Shown here in pieces: positions 26,277 through 35,079 of a DNA stretch of 64,000 bases. The stretch comes from Agrobacterium tumefaciens_K. Lineage in GTDB: Bacteria > Pseudomonadota > Alphaproteobacteria > Rhizobiales > Rhizobiaceae. How positions within the stretch are numbered: position 1 is the first letter of the stretch; each line of letters begins with the position of its first letter. Position numbers and translations under genes: made by a program. The DNA is taken from NCBI RefSeq assembly GCF_031801495.1, contig NZ_JAOEGC010000002.1, positions 682,001 through 746,000 of the forward strand. Direction: 5' to 3'. The notes beneath the pieces were generated by a model, which was not told the DNA's origin, made no database searches, and saw only the letters and a list, made by a program, of their open reading frames with translations.

Positions 26277-26957
26277 ATGCATTTTTCCGAATTGACCGTT
26301 TCCCGTCGCAGCCTTCTCGGCGGCGTTGCTTTCGCAGCCGGTGCGACCGCGCTTCCGTTTCTTTCCATTCCCGGCGTTGCAGGCGCCCAGGAACTGCCGG
26401 AATCGACCGGTGACGTGGACATGGCGGAAGTCATGAAGCCCGGTGCGCTTCCGGAAGAGGCGCTGGGTGATGCGAATGCGCCCGTCAAGATCGTCGAATA
26501 CATGTCGATGACCTGCCCGCACTGCGCGCACTTCCACAACACGACCTTCGACGAGATCAAGAAGAAGTACATCGACACCGGCAAGGTCTACTTTGTCATC
26601 CGCGAATTCCCGTTCGATCCGCGTGCGGCCGCCGCCTTCATGCTGGCGCGCTGCGCACCGCAGGGCCAGTATTTCCCGTTCGTTTCCATGCTGTTCAAGC
26701 AGCAGCAGACCTGGGCTGTCGCGCAGGATGCGCGCGCGGCGCTGCTGCAAATGTCGAAAATGGCCGGTTTTTCACAGGAGTCCTTCGAGGCCTGCTTGAC
26801 GAACCAGAAGCTTCTGGATGATGTGAACGCAACGATGCAACGCGGTGCGACGGAATTCGGCGTCAACTCCACGCCGACGTTCATCATCAACGGCAAGAAG
26901 TATGCGGGAGACATGTCGGTTGAAACCATGTCGGCTGTCATCGACAAGCTCATCTGA
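26277..26957 (+). CDS. DsbA-family thiol:disulfide oxidoreductase with Tat-type signal
   Basis: A 226-residue exported thioredoxin-fold protein. The N-terminus contains SRRSLLGGVAFAAG, a twin-arginine-like signal, with likely cleavage after VAGAQ. The active site is CPHC (C80, C83 in MTCPHCAHFH), and the cis-proline loop is NSTPTFIINGKKY. It probably oxidises or reduces cysteines of periplasmic proteins. It precedes smc and ends in its own terminator. Export through Tat rather than Sec is inferred from the arginine pair. Confidence 0.92.
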   Translation: MHFSELTVSRRSLLGGVAFAAGATALPFLSIPGVAGAQELPESTGDVDMAEVMKPGALPEEALGDANAPVKIVEYMSMTCPHCAHFHNTTFDEIKKKYIDTGKVYFVIREFPFDPRAAAAFMLARCAPQGQYFPFVSMLFKQQQTWAVAQDARAALLQMSKMAGFSQESFEACLTNQKLLDDVNATMQRGATEFGVNSTPTFIINGKKYAGDMSVETMSAVIDKLI

Positions 26958-26977
26958 TCCGCTTTTTTTGATGAAAG

Positions 26978-27010
26978 CGGGCGGCGGATATTTCCGTGCG
27001 CCCGTTTTTT
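26978..27010 (+). terminator. Rho-independent terminator after dsbA-like gene
   Basis: CGGGCG at 26978-26983 pairs with CGCCCG at 26999-27004, with a partly paired interior and a following run of six T residues. Confidence 0.75.
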
Positions 27011-27041
27011 ATTGCTCTCATATGAGTGAAAGCGGGCTGGC

Positions 27042-30000
27042 ATGAAGTTCAACAAGCTTCGCCTCCTTGGCTTCAAATCCTTCGTGGAGCCGTCCGAATT
27101 CATCATCGAGCCAGGCCTGACCGGTGTTGTCGGCCCGAATGGCTGCGGCAAGTCCAACCTTGTCGAAGCGCTTCGCTGGGTGATGGGCGAAAACTCTTAC
27201 AAGAACATGCGGGCATCCGGCATGGATGACGTCATCTTTTCCGGTTCCGGCAACCGCCCGGCCAGAAACACCGCCGAAGTCGGTCTTTATCTCGACAATT
27301 CGGACCGCACCGCGCCCGCTGCCTTCAACGATAGCGACGAGATACAGGTCACGCGCCGCATCGAACGCGAAAACGGCTCCGTCTATCGCATCAATGGCAA
27401 GGAAGCCCGTGCCAAGGACGTGCAGCTTCTGTTTGCCGATGCCTCCACCGGCGCTCGCTCGCCTTCCATGGTGGGGCAGGGGCGCATCGGTGAACTCATC
27501 AATGCCAAGCCGCAGGCTCGCCGGCAGTTGCTGGAAGAGGCAGCCGGCATTTCCGGCCTTCATTCGCGCCGGCATGAGGCGGAACTTCGTCTTCGTGCTG
27601 CTGAAACAAATCTGGAGCGCCTGGAAGACGTCACCGCCCAGCTTGAAAGCCAGATCGAAAGCCTGAAGCGGCAGGCGCGTCAGGCCAACCGCTTCAAGAT
27701 GCTGTCCGCCGATATCCGCGCGCGCGAAGCGACGCTGCTGCATATCCGCTGGGTCGAGGCGAAGCAGGCTGAGGGTGAATCTGAAAGCGCGCTCAATCAG
27801 GCAACCGTCATCGTCGCCGAAAAGGCGCAGGCGCAGATGGAAGCCGCAAAACAGCAGGGCATCGCCAGCCTGAAACTGCCGGAACTGCGTGAAAACGAAG
27901 CCAGGATCGCCGCCACCCTCCAGCGTTTGCAGATTGCTCGCACACAACTGGATGATGAGGCGAACCGCCTGCTGCGCCGTCGCGATGAGCTGGCGCGGCG
28001 GCTGGCACAGCTTGGCGAGGATATCGTCCGTGAAGAGCGGCTGGTTTCCGACAACGCGCTGATCCTGTCCCGGCTGGACGAGGAAGAGGCGGAACTTCTG
28101 GAAATCCTGTCCGATTCCGGGCGTTACGCCGAGGAGACGAAGGAAGCCTTCGAAGCTGCTGCCGCAAAACTTGCCGAAAGCGAAACCGTGTTCGCGGCAT
28201 TGACCGCCGAACGCGCCGAGGCTGCGGCCTCGCGCCAGCAGCTCGAGCGCGCCATCCGTGATCTTACCGACCGCAAGATGCGGCTGGAGCGGCAGTCGCA
28301 GGAGGCGTCCGCCGAAATCGACGCCATCGATGAAAAGCTCTCTGGTCTTCCCGATCCGGCCGAGCGCCGCGAAACGGTCGAGGCTGCGGAGATCGCCGTC
28401 GAGGACGCCGCGATCGTGGCGGAGGAAGCTGAAACGGCGGTCGCCGAGGCGCGTTCCACCGAGGCGCTGGCCCGTGGGCCGCTGGAGGCGGCGAGAGGCC
28501 GCCTGAACGGTCTTGAAACGGAAGCCCGTACCATTGCCAAAATTCTGGCGACGGGCGCCTCGACGGGCGGCTTCACGCCGGTTGCCGAAGAACTGACGGT
28601 GGAGCGCGGCTTCGAGGCGGCGCTTGGCGCGGCCCTTGGCGACGATCTGGAAAGTTCGCTCGATAAGGCTGCTGCGGCCTACTGGATGGTGAACGGCGAC
28701 GGGTCGGGCGATCCAGCCCTGCCGTCCGGCGTCAGACCACTTCTCGATTATGCCCGTGCACCACAGGCGCTGGCCCGTGCTCTGGCACAGATCGGCGTCG
28801 TTGCGGATATGTCCGAAGCATTGCGGCTGATGCCGTCGCTCAAGGCGGGCCAGCGGCTCGTCACCCGCGATGGCGCGCTGGTGCGATGGGACGGCCATGT
28901 GGCCGGTGCCGATGCGCCGGGTGCCGCAGCCCTTCGCCTCTCGCAGAAGAACCGTCTTGTGGAAATTGAAACGGAGCTGGAAGAAGCCCGCGATATTCTG
29001 TCGGAAGCCGAAGAGCAGCTTTCGTCCGCAACCGAGGAAATCCGCCTGTCCGAACTGCGGCTGTCGGAGGCGCGTGACCGCAGTCGCCTGGTTGCCCGCC
29101 AGCTCGCCGAGGCCCGGGATGCGCTGTCTGCGGCGGAGCGCGCTTCCGGCGACCTGCTGCGTCGCCGCGATGTGGTGTCGGAAGCCGTCAACCAGATTGC
29201 CGCGCAGATTGAAGAGATCGCGGTTCAGGAAGAAAACGCCCGTATCGAGATGGAAGATGCGCCGGATCTGTCGTCTCTCGATCTTCGCCTGCGGGAGAGC
29301 CAGCTTGAAGTCGCGACCGACCGTAGTCTCGTTGCGGAGGCGCGTGCCCGTCACGAAGGACTGAACCGGGAGGCGGAAAGCCGTCAGCGCCGCATGCAGG
29401 CGATTGTGCAGGAGCGTTCCACGTGGGCTGCGAGGGCCGCAAGCGCTGCCGATCATATCGCCACGCTGCGCGAGCGCGAGGAAGAGGCGCGTGAGGAAAT
29501 CGCCGAGCTGGATATCGCGCCGGAAGAGTTCGATGAGAAGCGCCGCGCGCTTCTGAACGAGTTGCAGAAGGCGGAAGAGGGGCGTCGCGACGCTGCCGAC
29601 CGGCTGGTCGAGGCAGAAAACCTCCAACGCGATGCGGACAGGATTGCCGCGACCGCCCTCTCCGAACTCGCCGAGGCCCGCGAAAAGCGTGGACGCGCCG
29701 AGGAACGGCTGGTTTCGGCAAGAGAAAAACGGCAGGAAACCGAACAGCGCATCCGCGAAGCCCTGAACACCGAACCCCACATGGCCTTGCGGCTGACCGG
29801 CCTTGCACCGGATGCGCCTGTTCCTGACGTGCGCGACGTGGAGCGCGACCTCGACCGCCTGAAAATCGAACGCGAACGGCTTGGTGCGGTCAACCTGCGC
29901 GCCGAGGAAGAGCAGGCGGAGCTTTCCGCCAAACTGGCGGCACTCATCAAGGAACGCGACGACATCATCGATGCGGTTCGCAAACTGCGCGCTGGTATCC

Positions 30001-30506
30001 AGAACCTCAACCGCGAGGGACGTGAACGCCTGATCGCCGCTTTCGATGTCGTCAACACGCAGTTCCAGCGGCTGTTCACCCATCTTTTCGGTGGCGGAAC
30101 GGCGGAGTTGCAGCTGATCGAATCCGACGACCCGCTTGAAGCGGGTCTTGAAATTCTTGCCCGCCCGCCCGGCAAGAAACCGCAGACCATGACGCTGCTC
30201 TCTGGCGGGGAACAGGCGCTGACGGCCATGGCGCTGATCTTTGCCGTCTTTCTCACCAACCCCGCGCCGATCTGCGTGCTTGACGAGGTAGACGCGCCGC
30301 TCGACGACCACAACGTCGAGCGCTACTGCAACCTGATGGACGAGATGGTGTCGTCGACGGAAACGCGCTTCGTCATCATCACCCACAACCCCATCACCAT
30401 GGCGCGCATGAACCGCCTGTTCGGTGTCACGATGGCCGAGCAGGGTGTGTCGCAGCTCGTGTCCGTGGATCTGCAGACTGCAGAGCAGCTGCGGGAAGCG
30501 GTTTAA
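27042..30506 (+). CDS. smc: Chromosome segregation ATPase SMC
   Basis: A 1154-residue SMC protein that organises and segregates the chromosome with ScpA and ScpB. The Walker A motif GPNGCGKSN is at residues 31-39. Two long coiled coils rich in E, A, R and L flank a hinge at about 505-640. The C-terminal head has the signature LLSGGEQALTAMALIFAVF and Walker B VLDEVDAPLDDHNV, ending with the VIITHNPITM switch. Length is normal for alphaproteobacteria. The Glu/Ala/Arg-rich coils create very long non-coding frames on the opposite strand. Confidence 0.97.
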   Translation: MKFNKLRLLGFKSFVEPSEFIIEPGLTGVVGPNGCGKSNLVEALRWVMGENSYKNMRASGMDDVIFSGSGNRPARNTAEVGLYLDNSDRTAPAAFNDSDEIQVTRRIERENGSVYRINGKEARAKDVQLLFADASTGARSPSMVGQGRIGELINAKPQARRQLLEEAAGISGLHSRRHEAELRLRAAETNLERLEDVTAQLESQIESLKRQARQANRFKMLSADIRAREATLLHIRWVEAKQAEGESESALNQATVIVAEKAQAQMEAAKQQGIASLKLPELRENEARIAATLQRLQIARTQLDDEANRLLRRRDELARRLAQLGEDIVREERLVSDNALILSRLDEEEAELLEILSDSGRYAEETKEAFEAAAAKLAESETVFAALTAERAEAAASRQQLERAIRDLTDRKMRLERQSQEASAEIDAIDEKLSGLPDPAERRETVEAAEIAVEDAAIVAEEAETAVAEARSTEALARGPLEAARGRLNGLETEARTIAKILATGASTGGFTPVAEELTVERGFEAALGAALGDDLESSLDKAAAAYWMVNGDGSGDPALPSGVRPLLDYARAPQALARALAQIGVVADMSEALRLMPSLKAGQRLVTRDGALVRWDGHVAGADAPGAAALRLSQKNRLVEIETELEEARDILSEAEEQLSSATEEIRLSELRLSEARDRSRLVARQLAEARDALSAAERASGDLLRRRDVVSEAVNQIAAQIEEIAVQEENARIEMEDAPDLSSLDLRLRESQLEVATDRSLVAEARARHEGLNREAESRQRRMQAIVQERSTWAARAASAADHIATLREREEEAREEIAELDIAPEEFDEKRRALLNELQKAEEGRRDAADRLVEAENLQRDADRIAATALSELAEAREKRGRAEERLVSAREKRQETEQRIREALNTEPHMALRLTGLAPDAPVPDVRDVERDLDRLKIERERLGAVNLRAEEEQAELSAKLAALIKERDDIIDAVRKLRAGIQNLNREGRERLIAAFDVVNTQFQRLFTHLFGGGTAELQLIESDDPLEAGLEILARPPGKKPQTMTLLSGGEQALTAMALIFAVFLTNPAPICVLDEVDAPLDDHNVERYCNLMDEMVSSTETRFVIITHNPITMARMNRLFGVTMAEQGVSQLVSVDLQTAEQLREAV

Positions 30507-30673
30507 TCGACGATTTCGAAAATTCTTACGTTGTTTGACGTAGGCGTATCACCCTTTCGGGTGAGGGACATAGGCAGTCATTCTGTTATTCTCTGCTCAT
30601 GGCACGGGTTTACCAACCGACCGCCAATTGACCGATTGTCTGACCCCCCATCCGGGTTCCTGTACCGGATGGC

Positions 30674-30719
30674 AAGCCTTGCGAGGCCTGCGCTGTGGCC
30701 TCGCAAGGCTTTCTTTTTT
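30674..30719 (+). terminator. Strong rho-independent terminator downstream of smc
   Basis: AAGCCTTGCGAGGCC at 30674-30688 pairs perfectly over 15 bases with GGCCTCGCAAGGCTT at 30697-30711, followed by TTCTTTTTT. The 167 bases between smc and this hairpin show no gene. Confidence 0.88.
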
Positions 30720-30776
30720 AAAGCTGTTTCGGCCTTAAGCCACAATGACAAAAAGGGGGAGGCATGGCTTGCCAGC

Positions 30777-31754
30777 TTACGCCGGTATGAGCCGCAGGCG
30801 CGTTCCCCACGGATCGATTGCCTCGATGGCTCCGTCCTCCATTTCAACCAGCACGTACCCACCCTCGCGCAGCCGTTCCTTTTGCGCCAGAATGTCATCC
30901 GGATTGCGCACCGTCAGGGAAAACCAGTCTAGGCCCGTTTCCGCGACATTCCGTTCGCCCGCACCTTCGCTGCTCCATGTGTTGACGGCGAGATGATGAT
31001 GGTAACGCCCGGATGACAGGAATGACGCGTCCTTGCGCTCGCCACGCGTGGACTGCAAACCCAGAGCCTGCTGATAAAATGCGCGTGCGGTATCGATTTT
31101 CCCCACCTTCAGATGAACATGCCCGATCCGCAGCGCCTCGGGTGCAATCTCGTAATCGTCCTTTCTGATGTTCGTCAGGGAAACCAGATCGTCGATATCG
31201 AGCTGCTCCGTGCCCATCTTCACGACGTCGCCAGTCCATATCCATTCGTCGCTGGGACGGTCGCTGTAGACCTCGATGCCGTTGCCTTCGGGATCGTTGA
31301 GATAGATGGCCTCGCTGACATTGTGATCGGCAAAGCCGGTCAGCGGAACCTGCGTGGCAGCCGCGTGGACCAGCCAGCGGGCCAGATCCTTGCGGGTCGG
31401 CATCAGGTAGGCGATGTGAAAAAGGCCCGCCGAGTTGGGACCTTCGAAATCCGCGGCGGGCTTGTGCACCAGATGCAGCAAGGGGAAGCCATTGGTGCCG
31501 AGCGTGACGCCGCGTGCGGTCTGCGCGATTTCTCGCAGGCCCAGAACGGACTGGTAATAGGCCTTCATGGCATCGATATCGCGCACCTTGAGTGCGGCTT
31601 CGCCGACATGAATGGGTGTTGTCAAGGCAAAGGGCGGATTGGTTGCCGCTGGAGCTGCAACTGCCCCGCCTTCGGCGCGTACAGCACCGGCAAGTGCCGA
31701 TGCGGCGCAGGAAATCCCGGCGAGTTTCAGGGTGTGACGTCTGGTCAGCAGCAT
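30777..31754 (-). CDS. Exported VOC-fold (glyoxalase/extradiol dioxygenase-like) protein
   Basis: A 325-residue protein with two vicinal-oxygen-chelate modules, the arrangement of CatE-type catechol-2,3-dioxygenases. Module 1 spans about residues 48-165 (HVGEAALKVRDIDAMKAYYQ, LFHIAYLMPTRKDL, DPEGNGIEVYSDRP). Module 2 spans about 205-320 (IGHVHLKVGKIDTARAFYQ, RYHHHLAVNTW, DPWGTRLRLIP). Metal-binding histidines and acidic residues are plausible in both. The N-terminus TRRHTLKLAGISCAAS looks like a twin-arginine signal, which is unusual for an enzyme of this type. The substrate is unknown. Confidence 0.85.
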   Translation of the reverse strand: MLLTRRHTLKLAGISCAASALAGAVRAEGGAVAAPAATNPPFALTTPIHVGEAALKVRDIDAMKAYYQSVLGLREIAQTARGVTLGTNGFPLLHLVHKPAADFEGPNSAGLFHIAYLMPTRKDLARWLVHAAATQVPLTGFADHNVSEAIYLNDPEGNGIEVYSDRPSDEWIWTGDVVKMGTEQLDIDDLVSLTNIRKDDYEIAPEALRIGHVHLKVGKIDTARAFYQQALGLQSTRGERKDASFLSSGRYHHHLAVNTWSSEGAGERNVAETGLDWFSLTVRNPDDILAQKERLREGGYVLVEMEDGAIEAIDPWGTRLRLIPA

Positions 31755-31979
31755 GGAAAATCTCTTTTTGAACTATTTTTTGTTAAGCTAACACTCCGCT
31801 TGTGCGCACTACACGAATGCGTCACCACGTCCGTAAATCCGCTTTGCGGCAATTCTTGAGATGATCTTGCCGCATTTATGCTGCACTGCGATGTAAACTT
31901 GGGGCCGCAACGTTTCCAATGCGCTGCCAATGCTGTACATGATAGAAAAATGACAACGCTTCTGGGTGGAGAGCGTGCA

Positions 31980-34700
31980 ATGAAAAAGTGGGTCTACACT
32001 TTCGGCAACGGTGTTGCCGAAGGCAGGGCGGCTGATACAGCGATACTGGGCGGCAAAGGGGCAAACCTTGCCGAAATGGCAAGTCTCGGCCTGCCTGTCC
32101 CTCCCGGCCTCACGATCATTGCCGATGCCTGTGCGTTATATCACAAGAGCGGCCGCGATCTTCCCGAAGAACTGAAACTGCAGGTAATGTCTGGCCTGCG
32201 CGGCATGGAAACCATGACCGGCCGGAAATTCGGCGGCAGCGCGCATCCGCTGCTGCTCTCCGTGCGTTCCGGCGCCCGCGCCTCCATGCCGGGCATGATG
32301 GATACGGTGCTTAACCTCGGCCTCAACGACGAGACGGTGCAGGCGCTCGGCCACGATGCCGGAGATGCGCGCTTTGCCTGGGACAGCTACCGCCGCTTCA
32401 TCCAGATGTATGCCGATGTCGTCATGGGCCTCGATCACGAACTGTTCGAGGAAATTCTTGAAGACGAGAAAAGCCGTCTCGGCCATGAATACGATACTGA
32501 CCTTGGTGCAGTCGAATGGCAGCATGTCGTTTCGCTGTACAAGAAGCTGATCGAAGATGAACTGGGCGAGGAATTTCCGCAGGATTGCCATGTGCAGCTG
32601 TGGGGCGCCATCGGTGCCGTCTTCGCAAGCTGGACAAGCCATCGTGCCGTCACCTACCGCCATCTTCACAATATTCCGGGCGATTGGGGAACGGCGGTCA
32701 ATGTGCAGGCCATGGTTTTCGGCAATCTTGGCTCTTCTTCCGCAACCGGCGTTGCCTTTACCCGCAATCCCTCCACGGGCGAACCGGAGCTGTACGGCGA
32801 GTTTCTCGTCAATGCGCAGGGCGAGGATGTCGTGGCGGGCATTCGCACGCCGCAGTCCATCACCGAGGCCGCCCGCATAACATCCGGCTCCGAGAAGCCA
32901 TCGATGGAAAAGCTGATGCCGGAGGCTTTTGCCGAATTCACGGCGATCTGCAAACGGCTGGAAACCCATTACCGCGACATGCAGGATCTGGAATTCACCA
33001 TCGAGCGCGGCAAGCTCTGGATGCTGCAGACCAGAAACGGCAAGCGCACCACGCGTGCGGCCATGAAGATTGCCGTCGACATGGTCGAGGAAGGGCTGAT
33101 TTCGGAGGAGGAGGCAGTCTGCCGGATTGAGCCCTCATCGCTCGACCAGCTCCTGCACCCGACCATCGACCCGGATGTTTCGAGGCCGATCATCGGTTCC
33201 GGTCTGCCCGCCTCTCCGGGTGCTGCGACTGGCGAGATCGTCTTCACCGCAGAAGAAGCGGTTGCGGCGGAAGCGGAAGGGAGGCGCGTCATTCTGGTGC
33301 GCATCGAAACCAGCCCCGAAGACATTCACGGCATGCATGCCGCCGAAGGCATTCTGACGACCCGCGGCGGCATGACCAGCCACGCCGCGGTGGTAGCGCG
33401 CGGCATGGGCATTCCCTGCGTCACCGGCGCTGGGTCAATGCGCGTCGATATGCGCAACCGTGTGCTGATCGGCGTCGGTTGCATGCTGAAGCGGGGTGAC
33501 GTCATCACCATCGACGGCTCTTCCGGCCGTGTCATGAAGGGCGAGGTGCCGATGACGCAGCCGGAGCTTTCCGGCGATTTCGGCAAGCTGATGCAATGGG
33601 CCGATCGCGCCCGTCGCATGACGGTACGCACGAATGCAGACACGCCCGCCGATGCGCGCGCGGCGCGGGCCTTCGGAGCCGAAGGCATCGGGCTTTGCCG
33701 TACGGAACATATGTTCTTCGAGGGCGACCGCATCCACGTCATGCGTGAGATGATCCTTGCCGAAAGCGAAAAAGGCAGGCGCGCCGCGCTGGATGAGCTT
33801 CTGCCGATGCAGCGTTCGGACTTCACCGAGCTTTTCACCATCATGCACGGCCTGCCGGTTACCATCCGCCTGCTCGATCCGCCGTTGCATGAATTCCTGC
33901 CGAAAACCGATGGCGAAATCGTCGAGGTCGCGGCTGCCATGGGCATGCCGCAGACGGTGTTCCGCCAGCGGCTGGATGCGCTTCACGAATTCAATCCGAT
34001 GCTTGGGCATCGCGGTTGCCGTCTTGCCATTTCCTACCCGGAAATCGCCGAGATGCAGGCGCGCGCGATCTTCGAGGCGGCAGTGGAGGCAGCCCGCGTG
34101 ACGGGTGCGCCGGTCGTTCCGGAAATCATGGTGCCGCTTGTCGGACTGCGGTCGGAGTTGGATTACGTCCGTGGCGTCATCGACCGTGTTGCCGCCGAGG
34201 TCGCGAAAGAAAGCGGCATGACGATCGAGTATCTGTCCGGCACGATGATCGAGTTGCCGCGTGCTGCCCTGCGCGCCCACGTCATTGCCGAGGCGGCCGA
34301 GTTCTTCTCCTTCGGCACGAACGACCTGACACAGACGACCTTCGGTATTTCCCGAGATGATGCGGCCCGCTTTATCGATACATACCAGCGCAAGGGCATC
34401 ATCGAGCGCGATCCGTTCATCTCGCTCGATTTCGACGGCGTGGGAGAACTGATCCGCATCGCGGCCGAACGCGGGCGCCAGACCCGGCCTGATTTGAAAC
34501 TTGGCATCTGCGGTGAACATGGCGGGGATCCTGCATCCATCCATTTCTGTGAGGATGCCGGTCTGGACTACGTGTCCTGCTCGCCCTTCCGTGTGCCGAT
34601 CGCACGCCTTGCCGCTGCGCAGGCGGCACTCGTTGCGAAAACCGAAGAGGTTGTCAGCAACGTTGCCTTCATTCCCGTCAGGGGTTCTGTTGGACGATGA
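31980..34700 (+). CDS. ppdK: Pyruvate, phosphate dikinase
   Basis: Interconverts pyruvate, ATP and phosphate with PEP, AMP and PPi, linking glycolysis and gluconeogenesis. The 906-residue protein begins MKKWVYTFGNGVAEG at an ATG with a GGTGGAGAG ribosome site. It has the N-terminal ATP-grasp part (ILGGKGANLAEMASLGLPVPPG), the phosphohistidine domain TRGGMTSHAAVVARGMGIP, and the C-terminal TIM barrel with FGTNDLTQTTFG and the proton-donor cysteine region GICGEHGGDP. Its 3' end overlaps the convergent lipoprotein gene by 23 bases. Confidence 0.96.
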   Translation: MKKWVYTFGNGVAEGRAADTAILGGKGANLAEMASLGLPVPPGLTIIADACALYHKSGRDLPEELKLQVMSGLRGMETMTGRKFGGSAHPLLLSVRSGARASMPGMMDTVLNLGLNDETVQALGHDAGDARFAWDSYRRFIQMYADVVMGLDHELFEEILEDEKSRLGHEYDTDLGAVEWQHVVSLYKKLIEDELGEEFPQDCHVQLWGAIGAVFASWTSHRAVTYRHLHNIPGDWGTAVNVQAMVFGNLGSSSATGVAFTRNPSTGEPELYGEFLVNAQGEDVVAGIRTPQSITEAARITSGSEKPSMEKLMPEAFAEFTAICKRLETHYRDMQDLEFTIERGKLWMLQTRNGKRTTRAAMKIAVDMVEEGLISEEEAVCRIEPSSLDQLLHPTIDPDVSRPIIGSGLPASPGAATGEIVFTAEEAVAAEAEGRRVILVRIETSPEDIHGMHAAEGILTTRGGMTSHAAVVARGMGIPCVTGAGSMRVDMRNRVLIGVGCMLKRGDVITIDGSSGRVMKGEVPMTQPELSGDFGKLMQWADRARRMTVRTNADTPADARAARAFGAEGIGLCRTEHMFFEGDRIHVMREMILAESEKGRRAALDELLPMQRSDFTELFTIMHGLPVTIRLLDPPLHEFLPKTDGEIVEVAAAMGMPQTVFRQRLDALHEFNPMLGHRGCRLAISYPEIAEMQARAIFEAAVEAARVTGAPVVPEIMVPLVGLRSELDYVRGVIDRVAAEVAKESGMTIEYLSGTMIELPRAALRAHVIAEAAEFFSFGTNDLTQTTFGISRDDAARFIDTYQRKGIIERDPFISLDFDGVGELIRIAAERGRQTRPDLKLGICGEHGGDPASIHFCEDAGLDYVSCSPFRVPIARLAAAQAALVAKTEEVVSNVAFIPVRGSVGR

Positions 34701-34950
34701 TGCGCCGCTCCACCACTACGGGGCGGTAGAACATGTCGCGATTCATCTGCGCCTGCCAGGCGCGGTTGTCGGCGCGGCGATCCATTTCCAGATCCAGAAG
34801 GCAACCCGCCATCGGGTCGGTGCCGGGGCGGAAGCCGTAAGCGCGGCATGTCGATTCGTCGCGGGCGCGGCGTTCTTCCGGCGTCATTGTCTGGCAGGCG
34901 GTGAGCGCCAGCATGGCCGCCAGCGAGCCGAGAACGATGGAAACGCGCAT
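34678..34950 (-). CDS. Small hypothetical lipoprotein
   Basis: A 90-residue lipoprotein with signal MRVSIVLGSLAAMLALTAC (lipobox LTAC, C19). The mature part has CRAYGFRPGTDPMAGCLLDLEMDRR, with two cysteines that could form a disulfide, then RRADNRAWQAQMNRD. Proteins with this CxxYGF...C pattern are widespread small lipoproteins in rhizobia, with no known function. The ATG at 34950 follows a GGGAGA site. A perfect inverted repeat lies just upstream (34970-35007). It converges on and overlaps ppdK. Confidence 0.82.
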   Translation of the reverse strand: MRVSIVLGSLAAMLALTACQTMTPEERRARDESTCRAYGFRPGTDPMAGCLLDLEMDRRADNRAWQAQMNRDMFYRPVVVERRIIVQQNP

Positions 34951-34969
34951 CTTGTTTCTCCCTAAACCT

Positions 34970-35007
34970 GTATCAAACGCAGCAATCATGGATGCCGCGT
35001 TTGATAC
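34970..35007. repeat. Perfect 11-bp inverted repeat upstream of the lipoprotein
   Basis: GTATCAAACGC (34970-34980) and GCGTTTGATAC (34997-35007) are exact inverted repeats with a 16-base spacer, 20 bases before the lipoprotein ATG. It could be an operator for that gene, or a leader hairpin. No T run follows on either strand, which argues against a terminator. Confidence 0.65.
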
Positions 35008-35051
35008 GCCTGTTTCCTGTTCGGGAAAAGCGGTTTCAACCGGGAAAGTTG

Positions 35052-35074
35052 CATCCGGCATCGTGTGCCGGATG
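35052..35074 (-). terminator. Hairpin downstream of the symporter gene
   Basis: CATCCGGCA (35052-35060) pairs perfectly with TGCCGGATG (35066-35074) around a five-base loop, directly after the symporter stop at 35080. The following minus-strand sequence is only weakly T-rich. Confidence 0.6.
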
Positions 35075-35079
35075 ACATA

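Noticed and set aside
27018..30386. A 1122-codon open frame on the minus strand opposite smc
   Set aside because: It is the mirror of the GC-rich coiled-coil code of smc, has no ribosome site or recognisable domain, and smc is certain on the other strand.
33435..34544. Long minus-strand frame opposite ppdK
   Set aside because: Composition shadow of ppdK: histidine- and arginine-rich, with no family match that I recognise.
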